This document shows positions 8,387 through 17,129 of a stretch of DNA of 64,000 bases, piece by piece. The stretch comes from Sinorhizobium sp. A49. GTDB lineage: Bacteria > Pseudomonadota > Alphaproteobacteria > Rhizobiales > Rhizobiaceae. The stretch covers positions 124,001 to 188,000 of the forward strand of contig NZ_MUNW01000064.1 of NCBI RefSeq assembly GCF_002002725.1. The letters are read 5' to 3'. The notes below the pieces were generated by a model. That model was not told the origin of the DNA. It ran no database searches and saw only the letters and a program-made list of their open reading frames with translations. The translations under genes and the position numbers were made by a program. How positions within the stretch are numbered: the stretch's first letter is position 1; each line of letters starts with the position of its first letter.

Positions 8387-8653
8387 GATAAAACCTCTCT
8401 CAATGAAATCAGCTTGCGGCAGCCCGCTATCAAACAGGCGCCGCGTTGCGACAGGATGACGTCATTTGTGAACCCAGCGAACTGTGGCCATCCCCCGGAT
8501 GAGCCTTCCATGCGAAAGAACGGTCGAAATGCCTGCAATATTCGCCCCGGGCGCGAATCAATTTTCCGCCACTTGCGACATATCAAATTAGTTGCAGTGC
8601 AGCATCGACTGCAACAGGAAAGAGCCGTCTGAAGGGCGTCCGGGCATGCAACC
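8387..8653. other. Intergenic region upstream of DUF898 gene with inverted repeat
   Basis: Non-coding stretch that must contain the DUF898 promoter. It holds a 10-bp palindrome ATGACGTCAT (8457-8466 region) and an 8-bp inverted repeat GTTGCAGT/ACTGCAAC (8591-8615). Part of the latter, TGCAGTGCAGCA (8593-8604), fits the PhaR-type consensus discussed at the phasin gene; one chance match in a window this size is expected. Confidence 0.4.
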
Positions 8654-8679
8654 AAAAAGGGCCTCCCGAAGGAGGCCCT
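8654..8679 (-). terminator. Rho-independent terminator of mmsA
   Basis: On the minus strand a 9-bp stem AGGGCCTCC/GGAGGCCCT closes a TTCG tetraloop and is followed by TTTTT. It lies 28 nt after the mmsA stop. The stem, ultra-stable loop and U-tract are textbook. Confidence 0.92.
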
Positions 8680-8706
8680 GGAGGCGGGAGGATTTTTATC
8701 CCGTTG

Positions 8707-10203
8707 TTACTTCATCGTCGGCATGACGAATTCCGCACCGTCCTTGATGCCCGATGGCCAGCGCTCGGTGATCGTCTTGGTCTTGGTCCAGAACTTGATC
8801 GAGTCCGTGCCGTGCTGGTTGAGGTCGCCGAAGGACGAGGACTTCCAGCCACCGAAGGAGTGGTAGGCGAGCGGAACCGGGATCGGCACGTTGACGCCGA
8901 CCATGCCGATGTTGATGCGCGAGGCGAAGTCGCGGGCAGCATCGCCGTCGCGGGTGTAGATCGCGACGCCGTTGCCATATTCATGCTTCATCGGCAGATC
9001 GAGGGCTTCTTCGTAGTTCTTGGCGCGAACGACCGAAAGAACCGGTCCGAAGATTTCGGTCTTGTAGATGTCCATGTCGGGCGTGACGTGGTCGAACAGG
9101 CATCCGCCAACGAAGTAGCCGTCTTCATAGCCCTGGAGCTTGAAGTCGCGGCCATCGACGACGAGCTTTGCGCCCGCCTCGACACCGCTGTCGATCAGGT
9201 TCCTGATGCGCGCCTGGGCTTCCTTGGTGACGACAGGGCCCATGTCGGCCTTCTCGTCGGTGTAGGGGCCGATGCGCAGGCTTTCGACCATCGGCGTCAG
9301 CTTGGCGATCAGGCGGTCTGCGGTATCTTCACCGACGGGAACTGCGACCGAGATCGCCATGCAGCGCTCGCCGGCCGAGCCGTAACCGGCGCCCATCAGC
9401 GCGTTGGCGGCCTGGTCCAGATCGGCGTCCGGCATGATGATCATGTGGTTCTTGGCGCCGCCGAAGCACTGGGCGCGCTTGCCGTTCATGGCAGCCGTGC
9501 CGTAGACGTAGCGGGCGATCGGGGTCGAGCCGACGAAGGATACGGCCGAAATGTCGGGGTTGGTGAGGATTGCGTCGACCGCGCCCTTGTCGCCGTTGAC
9601 AACATTGAGGATGCCGGCCGGCAGACCTGCTTCGATCATCAGTTCGGCAAGACGCATCGGAACGGACGGATCGCGCTCGGACGGCTTCAGGATGAAGGCG
9701 TTGCCGCAGGCGATCGCCGGCGCGAACATCCACATCGGGATCATGGCGGGGAAGTTGAACGGCGTGATGCCGGCGCCGATGCCGACGGCCTGGCGGATCG
9801 AGTACATGTCGATGCCGGGGCCGGCGCCTTCGGTAAACTCGCTCTTCTGCAGGTGCGGAATGCCGATGACGAATTCGCAGACTTCCAGGCCGCGAACGAG
9901 ATCGCCCTTGGCGTCTTCGATCGTCTTGCCATGCTCGCGCGACAGGATCTCGGCAAGCTCGTTCATGTGGGTGTTGAGCAGTTCGACGAACTTCATGAAC
10001 ACGCGGGCGCGGCGCTGCGGGTTGGTGGCAGCCCACTTCGGCTGCGCGGCCTTGGCGCTGGCAACAGCTGCGGCAAGTTCCGCGTCGCTTGCCAGCGCCA
10101 CGGTGCCCTGCACTTCGCCCGTTGCCGGGTTGAAGATGTTGCTCGTGCGCCCGCTGGTGCCGGCAACGCGCTTGCCATCGATGAAATGACCGACTTCGTA
10201 CAT
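8707..10203 (-). CDS. mmsA: Methylmalonate-semialdehyde dehydrogenase (CoA-acylating)
   Basis: 498 residues, the usual length for MmsA/IolA. It converts methylmalonate semialdehyde to propionyl-CoA (valine breakdown) or malonate semialdehyde to acetyl-CoA (inositol breakdown), using NAD and CoA. Diagnostic features are the start MYEVGHFIDGKRVAG, the cofactor segment ITPFNFPAMIPMWM, the family-specific CFGGAKNHMIIMPDAD in place of the usual aldehyde dehydrogenase ELGGK, and the catalytic Cys in GSAGERCMAIS. GGAGGAGACATCC precedes the ATG at 10203. Divergent from a LysR regulator 116 bp away, its probable controller. Called iolA in some rhizobial annotations. Confidence 0.95.
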   Translation of the reverse strand: MYEVGHFIDGKRVAGTSGRTSNIFNPATGEVQGTVALASDAELAAAVASAKAAQPKWAATNPQRRARVFMKFVELLNTHMNELAEILSREHGKTIEDAKGDLVRGLEVCEFVIGIPHLQKSEFTEGAGPGIDMYSIRQAVGIGAGITPFNFPAMIPMWMFAPAIACGNAFILKPSERDPSVPMRLAELMIEAGLPAGILNVVNGDKGAVDAILTNPDISAVSFVGSTPIARYVYGTAAMNGKRAQCFGGAKNHMIIMPDADLDQAANALMGAGYGSAGERCMAISVAVPVGEDTADRLIAKLTPMVESLRIGPYTDEKADMGPVVTKEAQARIRNLIDSGVEAGAKLVVDGRDFKLQGYEDGYFVGGCLFDHVTPDMDIYKTEIFGPVLSVVRAKNYEEALDLPMKHEYGNGVAIYTRDGDAARDFASRINIGMVGVNVPIPVPLAYHSFGGWKSSSFGDLNQHGTDSIKFWTKTKTITERWPSGIKDGAEFVMPTMK

Positions 10204-10319
10204 GGATGTCTCCTCCTGATCTTGATTGTGGCGGCATGATCGCACTACGATTTGAACAAAGCAATTTCCGATATTCAGCAACCGTTGTGCGTAAATTGAA
10301 GTCCTGGGAGATCAGCAGC

Positions 10320-11201
10320 ATGAATTGGGACGATGTGAGAATGTTTCTGGCGGTGGCACGCACCGGGCAGATCCTTGCCGCCTCCAAGCGGCTCGGGCTC
10401 AATCACGCGACGCTCAGCCGGCGGGTAACCGCCCTTGAGGAAACGCTGAAGACGCGACTGCTGGTGCGCCGGCCGAACGGCTGCGAACTGACGGCCGAAG
10501 GCGAGATCTTTCTGGCGGCGGCCGAGCGCATGGAAACGGAAATGCTGGCGGCGCAGTCGCAGATCGGCCGCATCGACACGGCGATTGCAGGCACCGTGCG
10601 CATCGGCGCACCCGACGGCTTCGGCGTTTCCTTCCTCGCGCCCCGCCTCGGCCGGCTGACCGCGCGCTATCCGGAGCTGAAGCTGCAGCTTGTCCCGGTC
10701 CCCCGCTCCTTCTCGCTGTCGCAGCGCGAGGCCGATATCGCGATTACCATCGAAAGGCCCGAACAGGGACGCCTGGTCTCCTCCAAACTCACCGACTACA
10801 CGCTCGGCCTCTACGCTTCCTCGACCTATCTTGCGCAACACGGCACGCCACAAACGATCGACGATCTCAAGCACCATCGCCGCATCGGCTATGTCGAAGA
10901 CCTGATCTTCACGCCGTCGTTGAACTTTTCCGCCGAGATCATGCGCAGCTGGGATGCCGCCTTCGAAATCTCGAGCGCCACCGGCCAGACGGAAGCGGTG
11001 CGTTCCAGCGCCGGCATCGGCATCCTGCACAACTACATCGCCCGTCACACGCCCGAGCTCGAGCGCATCCTGCCGGAGACCACCATCCGGCGCGCCTATT
11101 GGACCACCTACCACGAAAGCGCCCGCGACCTTGTGCGCGTGCGTACCGTCGTCGCGTTTCTGCAGGAGTTGGTGACGGCCGAGCATCAGATGTTTGCTTG
11201 A
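10320..11201 (+). CDS. LysR-family transcriptional regulator, divergent from mmsA
   Basis: 293 residues. N-terminal winged helix (MNWDDVRMFLAVARTGQILAAS, then LNHATLSRRVTALE) and a C-terminal effector domain beginning GTVRIGAPDGFG. The ATG at 10320 gives the typical LysR N-terminus; the upstream in-frame stretch is not conserved-looking. The 116-bp shared intergenic region contains spaced CAATTT/AAATTG arms (10262-10299 region), as expected for a LysR protein controlling the opposite gene. Its target is therefore probably mmsA and the inducer a valine or inositol catabolite; both are inferences. Confidence 0.9.
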   Translation: MNWDDVRMFLAVARTGQILAASKRLGLNHATLSRRVTALEETLKTRLLVRRPNGCELTAEGEIFLAAAERMETEMLAAQSQIGRIDTAIAGTVRIGAPDGFGVSFLAPRLGRLTARYPELKLQLVPVPRSFSLSQREADIAITIERPEQGRLVSSKLTDYTLGLYASSTYLAQHGTPQTIDDLKHHRRIGYVEDLIFTPSLNFSAEIMRSWDAAFEISSATGQTEAVRSSAGIGILHNYIARHTPELERILPETTIRRAYWTTYHESARDLVRVRTVVAFLQELVTAEHQMFA

Positions 11202-11236
11202 GCGGGCACGGTGCACCTTTGGGCGTTCTGTAACAA

Positions 11237-12382
11237 TTACCGGGCGCGATCGAGGTCTGCGGCGGTCAACCCGACACCGAGTGCCAAGCCGAAAGCCAAT
11301 ACGAGCACGATTCCGCCCGGCCCGAAAGCGCCGAGCATTGCCGCGGCCGCCGGCAGGGCGGCAAGAATGATGACATTGTTGAGGCTTTCTGACAGCGCAA
11401 GCACCTGCCCCTTCCGTGCACCCGCGCGTCTTGCCAGAATGGCGGTGCTGGCCGGTGCGGCAAGACCAAGCGCCAGCCCCCAGGCAAGCAGACATAAGAT
11501 TGCGCTCCAGAGCGGCAGGGGCGTAAGCAGGAACAGAACGACGGCAACGGCCACCAAGACGGTCGCACCGAGCAACACGACCTCTTCGCGGCCGGTGAGC
11601 CGGCTTGCCGGGCCTATCGCAAGATTGCCGAGACCAAGGCCGATACCGAAGGCGGAAACGGCGAGACCGACCTCGCCCGTGTCCAGTTCATAGCGCTGCC
11701 GCAGCACTTCGCCGGTCAACAGGAATGCCGTGACCGCCGCGCCGTTCCATCCGGCCTTGGCCAGTAGCGGGCGCAAGACGGCGGCATTGCGAAACCACGC
11801 TCGTTCGAATCTCACGCCTACTCTATGCTGCGCCGACGCAGGGATGACGCGCAAACCGACCGCAAAGACAAGCAGGCAGCCGCCAGCGGTTGCCAGAAAC
11901 GGCGCGCGCCAACCGAACGATTCAGTCAACAGACCGGCGAGCGCGGGACCGAAGGCGATCCCCAATGTCATGCCGAGCATCGCCGTTCCCATGGCAGCGG
12001 CCTGCCGCTCGGCCGGCACCGTCTCGGAGATCAGCGCGAAGGTGGTCGGGATCAAGGCAGCAGAGGCGAACCCGCCCAGGATGCGCAAAGCGACCGCGAT
12101 CTCGAATGTCGGCGCGAATGTCAGGGCGACACCGTCGAGAGCGAAGAAGACAAGCGAGGCCAGCAACAAACGACGCCGATCGATGCGGTCAGACAGTATA
12201 CCTAAGATCGGGGCGGCGATGGCATAGGAGAGCGCGTAGCCTGAGACGAGCCACGACGCTGCCGCCGGGCTGGTGCTGAACGCTACCGCCAGTGGCGTCA
12301 ACATCGCCGTCAGCATGAATTCGGTCGCGCCGACGAAATAGACGGCGAGTGCAAGGGCAAACAAAAACAAGCGGGATGGCAC
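11237..12382 (-). CDS. Major facilitator superfamily transporter (DHA1-type exporter)
   Basis: 381 residues, about 12 membrane helices, similar in style to AraJ/Bcr/PbuE drug and metabolite exporters. The MFS signature is seen after helix 2 as GILSDRIDRRRLLLASL, and helix 5 carries GIAFGPALAGLLTESFGWRAPF. Start is GTG at 12382, not an ATG: AGGAGG sits eight bases upstream and no nearby ATG is in frame. Convergent with the LysR gene. Substrate cannot be read from the sequence. Confidence 0.88.
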   Translation of the reverse strand: MPSRLFLFALALAVYFVGATEFMLTAMLTPLAVAFSTSPAAASWLVSGYALSYAIAAPILGILSDRIDRRRLLLASLVFFALDGVALTFAPTFEIAVALRILGGFASAALIPTTFALISETVPAERQAAAMGTAMLGMTLGIAFGPALAGLLTESFGWRAPFLATAGGCLLVFAVGLRVIPASAQHRVGVRFERAWFRNAAVLRPLLAKAGWNGAAVTAFLLTGEVLRQRYELDTGEVGLAVSAFGIGLGLGNLAIGPASRLTGREEVVLLGATVLVAVAVVLFLLTPLPLWSAILCLLAWGLALGLAAPASTAILARRAGARKGQVLALSESLNNVIILAALPAAAAMLGAFGPGGIVLVLAFGLALGVGLTAADLDRAR

Positions 12383-12558
12383 GGATCGACCTCCTTGCCG
12401 AAAGACAGGGGAACGGCGCGCATGCGGCAACGCATGGGCCGAAGCGAAGAAGAGAAGTTTTGGGAAATGGGAAACGCGCGACGCGGCGCAGGGTCCGAAT
12501 GACCGGAAGCTCAAGCCGAAAATCCGGCGGAGCAAAGAAAGCTATTTCAAGAGAAGAA

Positions 12559-12635
12559 TGGTACGGTTGGGGGGTCTCGAACCTCCGACCTCAGGTGCCA
12601 CAAACCTGCGCTCTAACCAACTGAGCTACAACCGC
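12559..12635 (-). tRNA. tRNA-His (anticodon GTG)
   Basis: 77 nt with all arms: acceptor GCGGTTG/CAACCGT, D-arm GCTC..GAGC, anticodon stem CAGGT/ACCTG with loop TTGTGGC (anticodon GTG), T-arm GGAGG..TTCGA..CCCCC, and encoded CCA at 12559-12561. Base -1 is T, not the otherwise near-universal G. The first pair is G1-U72 and the discriminator is A73, the unusual tRNA-His type known from many alphaproteobacteria. Confidence 0.96.
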
Positions 12636-12783
12636 ACAAACAAGCGACATCAGTCGCTTGGCGGCTCACATACGGAGACTTCCGTCGCTTTGCAAGCCTA
12701 AACTTGAGATTATCCTGCAAAAAGACCGGATGGCAAGCCACCCGGTCCCATTCAAACCCAGCGCGGCCAGGGGCCGGCGCGGA

Positions 12784-13233
12784 TCAGGCCTTCTTGAAAG
12801 ACGAGATCGCCTTTTCGGCGGCGTCCTTGCCGGGCTTTACGACATTCTCGGCAACCTTCTTGGTTGCTTCCTGCATCGACTTGGTCTGTTCGACGGCAAG
12901 TTCGGCCTGCTTGCGGAAGAACGAGGTCTGCAGTTCGACGAATTCGGACAGCGACTTCACGCCGAGCAGCGCTTCCATGTGCGAAAGCGAGTTTTCGGCA
13001 TTGGTGCGCAGGGCGTCGATGGCCTTGAGGCCGAGCTCGACGCTACCGGTCTGGGCGCTCTCAAGCGTCGCTTCGACGGTCTTGCTGGCTTCTTCAGCAG
13101 CGGTCTTCATCTTGGAATAGGCGTCCTTCGACTGGGCAGCGCCCTTTTCCGCGAAGTCGCGGAAGCTGTCGGCAACCTTTGCCGGGTCGAAAGAGGAGAA
13201 GGAAAATGCGTCGTCGATCTTCTTGGTAGCCAT
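12784..13233 (-). CDS. phaP: Phasin (PHB granule-associated protein)
   Basis: 149 residues, a normal phasin length. It starts MATKKIDDAFSFSSFDPAKVADSFRDFAEKG and is almost all amphipathic helix, rich in Ala, Lys and Glu (SKDAYSKMKTAAEEASKTVEATLES; VELQTSFFRKQAELAVEQTK), as in the phasin_2 family. Phasins coat polyhydroxybutyrate granules and limit their size. The ATG at 13233 follows AAGGAGCGCTTTC. Two PhaR-type boxes lie over the promoter. Divergent from cbrA. From memory, S. meliloti has PhaP1 at the same place next to cbrA. Confidence 0.93.
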   Translation of the reverse strand: MATKKIDDAFSFSSFDPAKVADSFRDFAEKGAAQSKDAYSKMKTAAEEASKTVEATLESAQTGSVELGLKAIDALRTNAENSLSHMEALLGVKSLSEFVELQTSFFRKQAELAVEQTKSMQEATKKVAENVVKPGKDAAEKAISSFKKA

Positions 13234-13291
13234 GAAAGCGCTCCTTGGTGTCAGGGCCCTCATTTGAGGCGCCGTTGATTGATGCACCTTA

Positions 13292-13338
13292 TATAATCGA
13301 TCTTCTTGTGCATTGCAATAAAATTGTGCAGTGCACAA
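13292..13338 (-). promoter_or_regulatory. Phasin promoter with two PhaR-type boxes
   Basis: Two copies of the dyad TTGTGCA-N-TGCACAA lie 18 bp apart: 13324-13338 (perfect 7-1-7) and 13306-13320 (TTGTGCATTGCAATA, one arm degenerate). Both fit the PhaR box TGCRNYGCASMA (recalled) in at least one orientation. On the minus strand the inner box overlaps a possible -35 TTGCAA, 17 bp from a possible -10 TATATA. This is a good layout for repression by PhaR/AniA when no PHB is present. Confidence 0.65.
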
Positions 13339-13418
13339 ATTCACCTGCGTTAACCCTTCGCGGTGAAAGGGGTGAGCGAGAGGCCCGGATTGCTGGACCC
13401 TCAGCCGCTCGGCGGGTA

Positions 13419-13433
13419 TTAATAGAGTGTTAA
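13419..13433 (+). promoter_or_regulatory. Full CtrA box upstream of cbrA
   Basis: TTAATAGAGTGTTAA is an exact TTAA-N7-TTAA, the CtrA binding consensus of alphaproteobacteria. It ends 30 bp before the cbrA ATG. CbrA acts on the DivK-CtrA pathway, so a CtrA site here would close a feedback loop. Confidence 0.6.
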
Positions 13434-13463
13434 CGTACCCGCGACCCGTCAATAGGCCCGCCC

Positions 13464-16400
13464 ATGCCCGCAAGACAGTACCCCTTCATCGACATTGCCG
13501 TGCACGAGCGGGTGCGCGAACATTTTGCGCGTGGCGATGCAGCGATCCTGTTTTCGCGGGACTTGAGCCGCGTTCTCTGGGCCAACGATCAGGGTGCGGC
13601 CTTCTTCGGCGCCGACTCCATCTACGATTTTATCGACATTGGCCCCAACCCGAACGACCTGTCGGCGCGCCAGCTGAAGGCGGCAGCGACGCAGCTCGTT
13701 TCGGTCGGCGATCGCCGTCAACTTCTGATGCGCATCGCCTCAGGCTTTCGAAGCGTGGCGCTCAACACGGCTGTGGAACTGATCCGTGTTCGGCCGGATG
13801 AACTTGGCGTGCTCTTTACCGCCCCCCACTCCGGCAAGCCGCTTTCGACGGTGGATCGTGCGGCGCGCATGATCGCCGGGCTCGACGGCCCTGACACGCA
13901 CATGGCCGTTCTCGATGCCGACGGCGCGATCGTTGCGCAGTCACCGGGCTTTGCCAATCTCGGCATGTCCGACGAGACGCGCCGCCAACTCGTCGTGGCA
14001 GTTGCCCGCGACCACGACTGGCTGATCAAGCGCCCGGTCGCAACCGCAAAGGGCCACCTGCCCGCTGCCATCGGCAAGATCGCCGACGCGCCGGCGCTGC
14101 ATCTTCTCTTCGCGGTGGAAACCATCCTTGGCAACCTCGACCCGGACGAGGCACCGGCCGAGGCGGCGCTGACGTCGGCAGCTGCCATTGATGTCGTCGA
14201 GGCCGACGATGTCAACGACATCGCGCCCGTTGCCGCAGAAGCGGACGTGGCCGTGGTTGCCGATGCGGTGGAAGCGGTCGACGAGCAGGCGGCTCCCGAC
14301 GAGGCGGTATCGGCGGATGAGCAGGTCATAGCCGAAGACGAAATCGAGCCGCCGCTTGCAGAAGCCGACGATACCGTCGGTGCGAGCGAAGCTGACGCCC
14401 CCTCCCCCAATCTCGAAGTCGACGGAGTTGGCGAGACGCCCCTGGAAACGGCGCCCACCGCAACGGCGGATGATGCTCGCGAACAGACCGATGCGGTCGC
14501 GGACGCGCCGGTACAATCGCCGATCGCCGACACGGCACCTGCCGCCGACGCCCTGCCGGCGGAGCCCGCTGAGCAACCGGACGTCACCAGCGCTCCGTCG
14601 GACTTCGCCTTTGCAGCCGGCGGGCGGGCGGTGCGGTTCGTCTGGAAGATCGACGCGGCAGGACAGTTCAGCGAAATCTCGGAGGAATTTGCCTCCGCCG
14701 TCGGGCCGAAGGCCGCCGACGTGATCGGCGTCAGCTTCGCCTCGCTTGCCGCCCGCTACGGACTCGACCCCGACAACAAGATCAACGAACTCCTGCACCG
14801 CCGCGACACCTGGTCCGGCAAGACGATCTTCTGGCCGGTCGAAGGCACGAACCTCAAGGTCCCTGTCGATCTCGCCGCCCTGCCGACCTACTCGCGTTCG
14901 CGAGAATTCGACGGCTTCCGCGGCTTCGGCATCGTGCGCGTTGCCGACGCGATCGAAGACGAAAACGCCAACGGTCTTGCACTCGACCGGGACGAGGATG
15001 TGATCGCGGCCGGGGTGGCCGCCGTTCCCGCTCTGGACGAACTGGGAAGCGTCGAGCAGGTTACAACGGAAGGCTCGACCAACGAGAACCCGGCCGCCGA
15101 CGAGGGCGCAACCGACATTCTCTCGCTTTTTGCGGACGCGCCGCAGCCGACCGAAACAACGGCGCCCCACCAACTCGACCTCGCTGCCGATCCCTTCCTT
15201 GGCGAGCGGCCGGCGCTTCGCATCGTCGAGACACCTGGACGACGGGCTTCCGACAAGATCATCGAGCTCGAGCAGCACCGCCCGACCGGGTCGAGCGCGC
15301 TGACCCGCGGCGAGCAGGCGGCGTTTCGTGAAATCGCGCGGCAGCTCGGCGAGAATTTCGTGGCGCGCCCAGAGGTGCAGGACGCATACTCGGACGAGAC
15401 TTCGGCCGACGCCACTCATGGCGAAAGCGAACGGCCGGCACCGGAGCTTGACGACGAAGCAGATCTCGAGGCGATGCCGACCGCCGCCAGAGAGCACGAA
15501 CCGGCGCTTGCGACGCCAGCACCGAGCGAAGTGGCTGCAGCCGAACCCCGTTCCGACGAGCTCGCCGAGGCGGGTATCGATCCGGCGGCAATCGCTACCG
15601 TTGGCTTCAGCGGCGAGATCCTCGATAGCCTGCCTGTCGGCCTGCTGTTGCATCGTGGCGACGAGCTGTTGCATGCCAATCCGGAGTTCCTGCGCCTGAC
15701 CGGCTATGACACGCTCGATGACTTCCAAGAGGAAGGCGGCATCGACGCGCTGTTTGCCAACGATGAGGAGATCGGCGACACGGAGCCGGACGGCACGATG
15801 ACGCTGATCCGCAAGACCGGGCAGTTGGTTGCGGTGACGGCGCACCTGCATTCGATCCGCTGGGACGGCAAGAGCGCGCTGATGCTGGCGCTGGCGTCGA
15901 CCGAAGCCTCGCAGCCACACGTGAGCGAGGCCAGCCCGGCCGAAACCGTTCAGCCTCCCGTCCCCGACGAACAGGTCGGCAAGCTCAAGACCGAAATCGA
16001 TGAGTTGCGCTCGATCCTGGAGACGGCGACCGACGGCGTCGTCATCCTCGGCCATGATGGCGATATCCGCTCGATCAACCGTTCCGCGAGCGCGCTCTTC
16101 AACTACGATGAGAGTGAAATCCGCGGCAAGCCCTTCGCCGCGCTCTTTGCCCATGAGAGCCAGAAGGCTGTTATCGACTACCTGCAGGGCCTGTCCGGCC
16201 ACGGCGTTGCCAGCGTGCTCAACGACGGCCGCGAGGTGATCGGCCGCGAGGCGGCGGGCGGTTTCCTGCCGCTGTTCATGACCATCGGTCGGCTCTCCGC
16301 CTCGAACGGCTATTGCGCCGTCATCCGCGACATCACCCAGTGGAAGCGCACCGAAGAAGAGCTGCGCAACGCCAAGCGCGCGGCCGAGACGGCCAATGCC

Positions 16401-17102
16401 CACAAGACCGAGTTCCTGGCCCGCGTCAGCCATGAAATCCGCACGCCGCTCAACGCCATCATCGGCTTTTCCGACATGATGGCGAGCGAGCATTTCGGCC
16501 CGGTCGGGCACCCCCGCTATATCGAATATGCCGGCGACATCGGCCGTTCGGGACGCCATGTGCTCGATATCGTCAACGACCTGCTCGATATTTCCAAGAT
16601 CGAGGCGGGCGAGATGGATCTCGACTTCGGCTCCGTCGAAATCAACGATGCGGTTTCCGAAGCGGTGTCGCTGGTGCAGCCGCAGGCCAACAGTCAGCGT
16701 GTCATCATCCGCACGTCGCTTTCGGCAGCGGTGCCGAGCGTGGTTGCCGACAGCCGTTCGATCAAGCAGATCGCGCTCAATATTCTGGCAAACGCCATCC
16801 GCTTCACGCCGTCGGGCGGCCAGATCGTCGTATCCACCTCCTATGAGCCGAACGGCAGCGTCATCCTGCGCATCCGCGATACCGGCGTCGGCATGACGCG
16901 CGTCGAACTCGATCAGGCGATGAAGCCGTTCCGGCAGGTAACCACCGGGGGCCGCAAGCGCGGCGACGGCACCGGCCTCGGCCTCCCCTTGACCAAGGCC
17001 ATGGCTGAAGCCAACCGCGCGCAGTTCGCCATCACCTCGGCACCGAACGAGGGCACGCTGGTGGAAATTTCCTTCCCGTCACAACGCGTCTTGGCGAACT
17101 GA
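13464..17102 (+). CDS. cbrA: PAS sensor histidine kinase CbrA (PleC/DivJ/PdhS family)
   Basis: 1212-residue soluble sensor kinase; no membrane helix is visible. A conserved N-terminal region (1-230) is followed by a long Asp/Glu/Ala-rich stretch (about 230-380), a PAS-like domain (about 390-500), a second acidic linker, and PAS domains at about 715-830 and 845-970. The kinase core has phospho-acceptor His990 in RVSHEIRTPLNAIIGFSDMM, N-box near 1106 (NILANAIRF), G1 DTGVGM and G2 GDGTGLGLPL. This H-box type marks the PdhS/DivJ/PleC/CbrA kinases that act on DivK/PleD and so on CtrA. In S. meliloti CbrA controls cell cycle, exopolysaccharide and symbiosis. Location next to the phasin matches S. 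meliloti. Confidence 0.92.
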   Translation: MPARQYPFIDIAVHERVREHFARGDAAILFSRDLSRVLWANDQGAAFFGADSIYDFIDIGPNPNDLSARQLKAAATQLVSVGDRRQLLMRIASGFRSVALNTAVELIRVRPDELGVLFTAPHSGKPLSTVDRAARMIAGLDGPDTHMAVLDADGAIVAQSPGFANLGMSDETRRQLVVAVARDHDWLIKRPVATAKGHLPAAIGKIADAPALHLLFAVETILGNLDPDEAPAEAALTSAAAIDVVEADDVNDIAPVAAEADVAVVADAVEAVDEQAAPDEAVSADEQVIAEDEIEPPLAEADDTVGASEADAPSPNLEVDGVGETPLETAPTATADDAREQTDAVADAPVQSPIADTAPAADALPAEPAEQPDVTSAPSDFAFAAGGRAVRFVWKIDAAGQFSEISEEFASAVGPKAADVIGVSFASLAARYGLDPDNKINELLHRRDTWSGKTIFWPVEGTNLKVPVDLAALPTYSRSREFDGFRGFGIVRVADAIEDENANGLALDRDEDVIAAGVAAVPALDELGSVEQVTTEGSTNENPAADEGATDILSLFADAPQPTETTAPHQLDLAADPFLGERPALRIVETPGRRASDKIIELEQHRPTGSSALTRGEQAAFREIARQLGENFVARPEVQDAYSDETSADATHGESERPAPELDDEADLEAMPTAAREHEPALATPAPSEVAAAEPRSDELAEAGIDPAAIATVGFSGEILDSLPVGLLLHRGDELLHANPEFLRLTGYDTLDDFQEEGGIDALFANDEEIGDTEPDGTMTLIRKTGQLVAVTAHLHSIRWDGKSALMLALASTEASQPHVSEASPAETVQPPVPDEQVGKLKTEIDELRSILETATDGVVILGHDGDIRSINRSASALFNYDESEIRGKPFAALFAHESQKAVIDYLQGLSGHGVASVLNDGREVIGREAAGGFLPLFMTIGRLSASNGYCAVIRDITQWKRTEEELRNAKRAAETANAHKTEFLARVSHEIRTPLNAIIGFSDMMASEHFGPVGHPRYIEYAGDIGRSGRHVLDIVNDLLDISKIEAGEMDLDFGSVEINDAVSEAVSLVQPQANSQRVIIRTSLSAAVPSVVADSRSIKQIALNILANAIRFTPSGGQIVVSTSYEPNGSVILRIRDTGVGMTRVELDQAMKPFRQVTTGGRKRGDGTGLGLPLTKAMAEANRAQFAITSAPNEGTLVEISFPSQRVLAN

Positions 17103-17129
17103 CGACAGATGCTGTAAGGAAATGTTGAC

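Noticed and set aside
12559-12635. tRNA-His as an integration (attachment) site
   Set aside because: No integrase gene, no duplicated tRNA 3' end and no compositional change on either side.
14150-14600. Low-complexity acidic stretch as a possible foreign insertion or frameshift
   Set aside because: Frame is uninterrupted and base composition matches the neighbours; it is an internal CbrA linker.
13941-16559. An 872-codon open frame antisense to cbrA
   Set aside because: High-GC codon bias of cbrA leaves the antisense frame open; no start context or domain, and cbrA itself is unmistakable.
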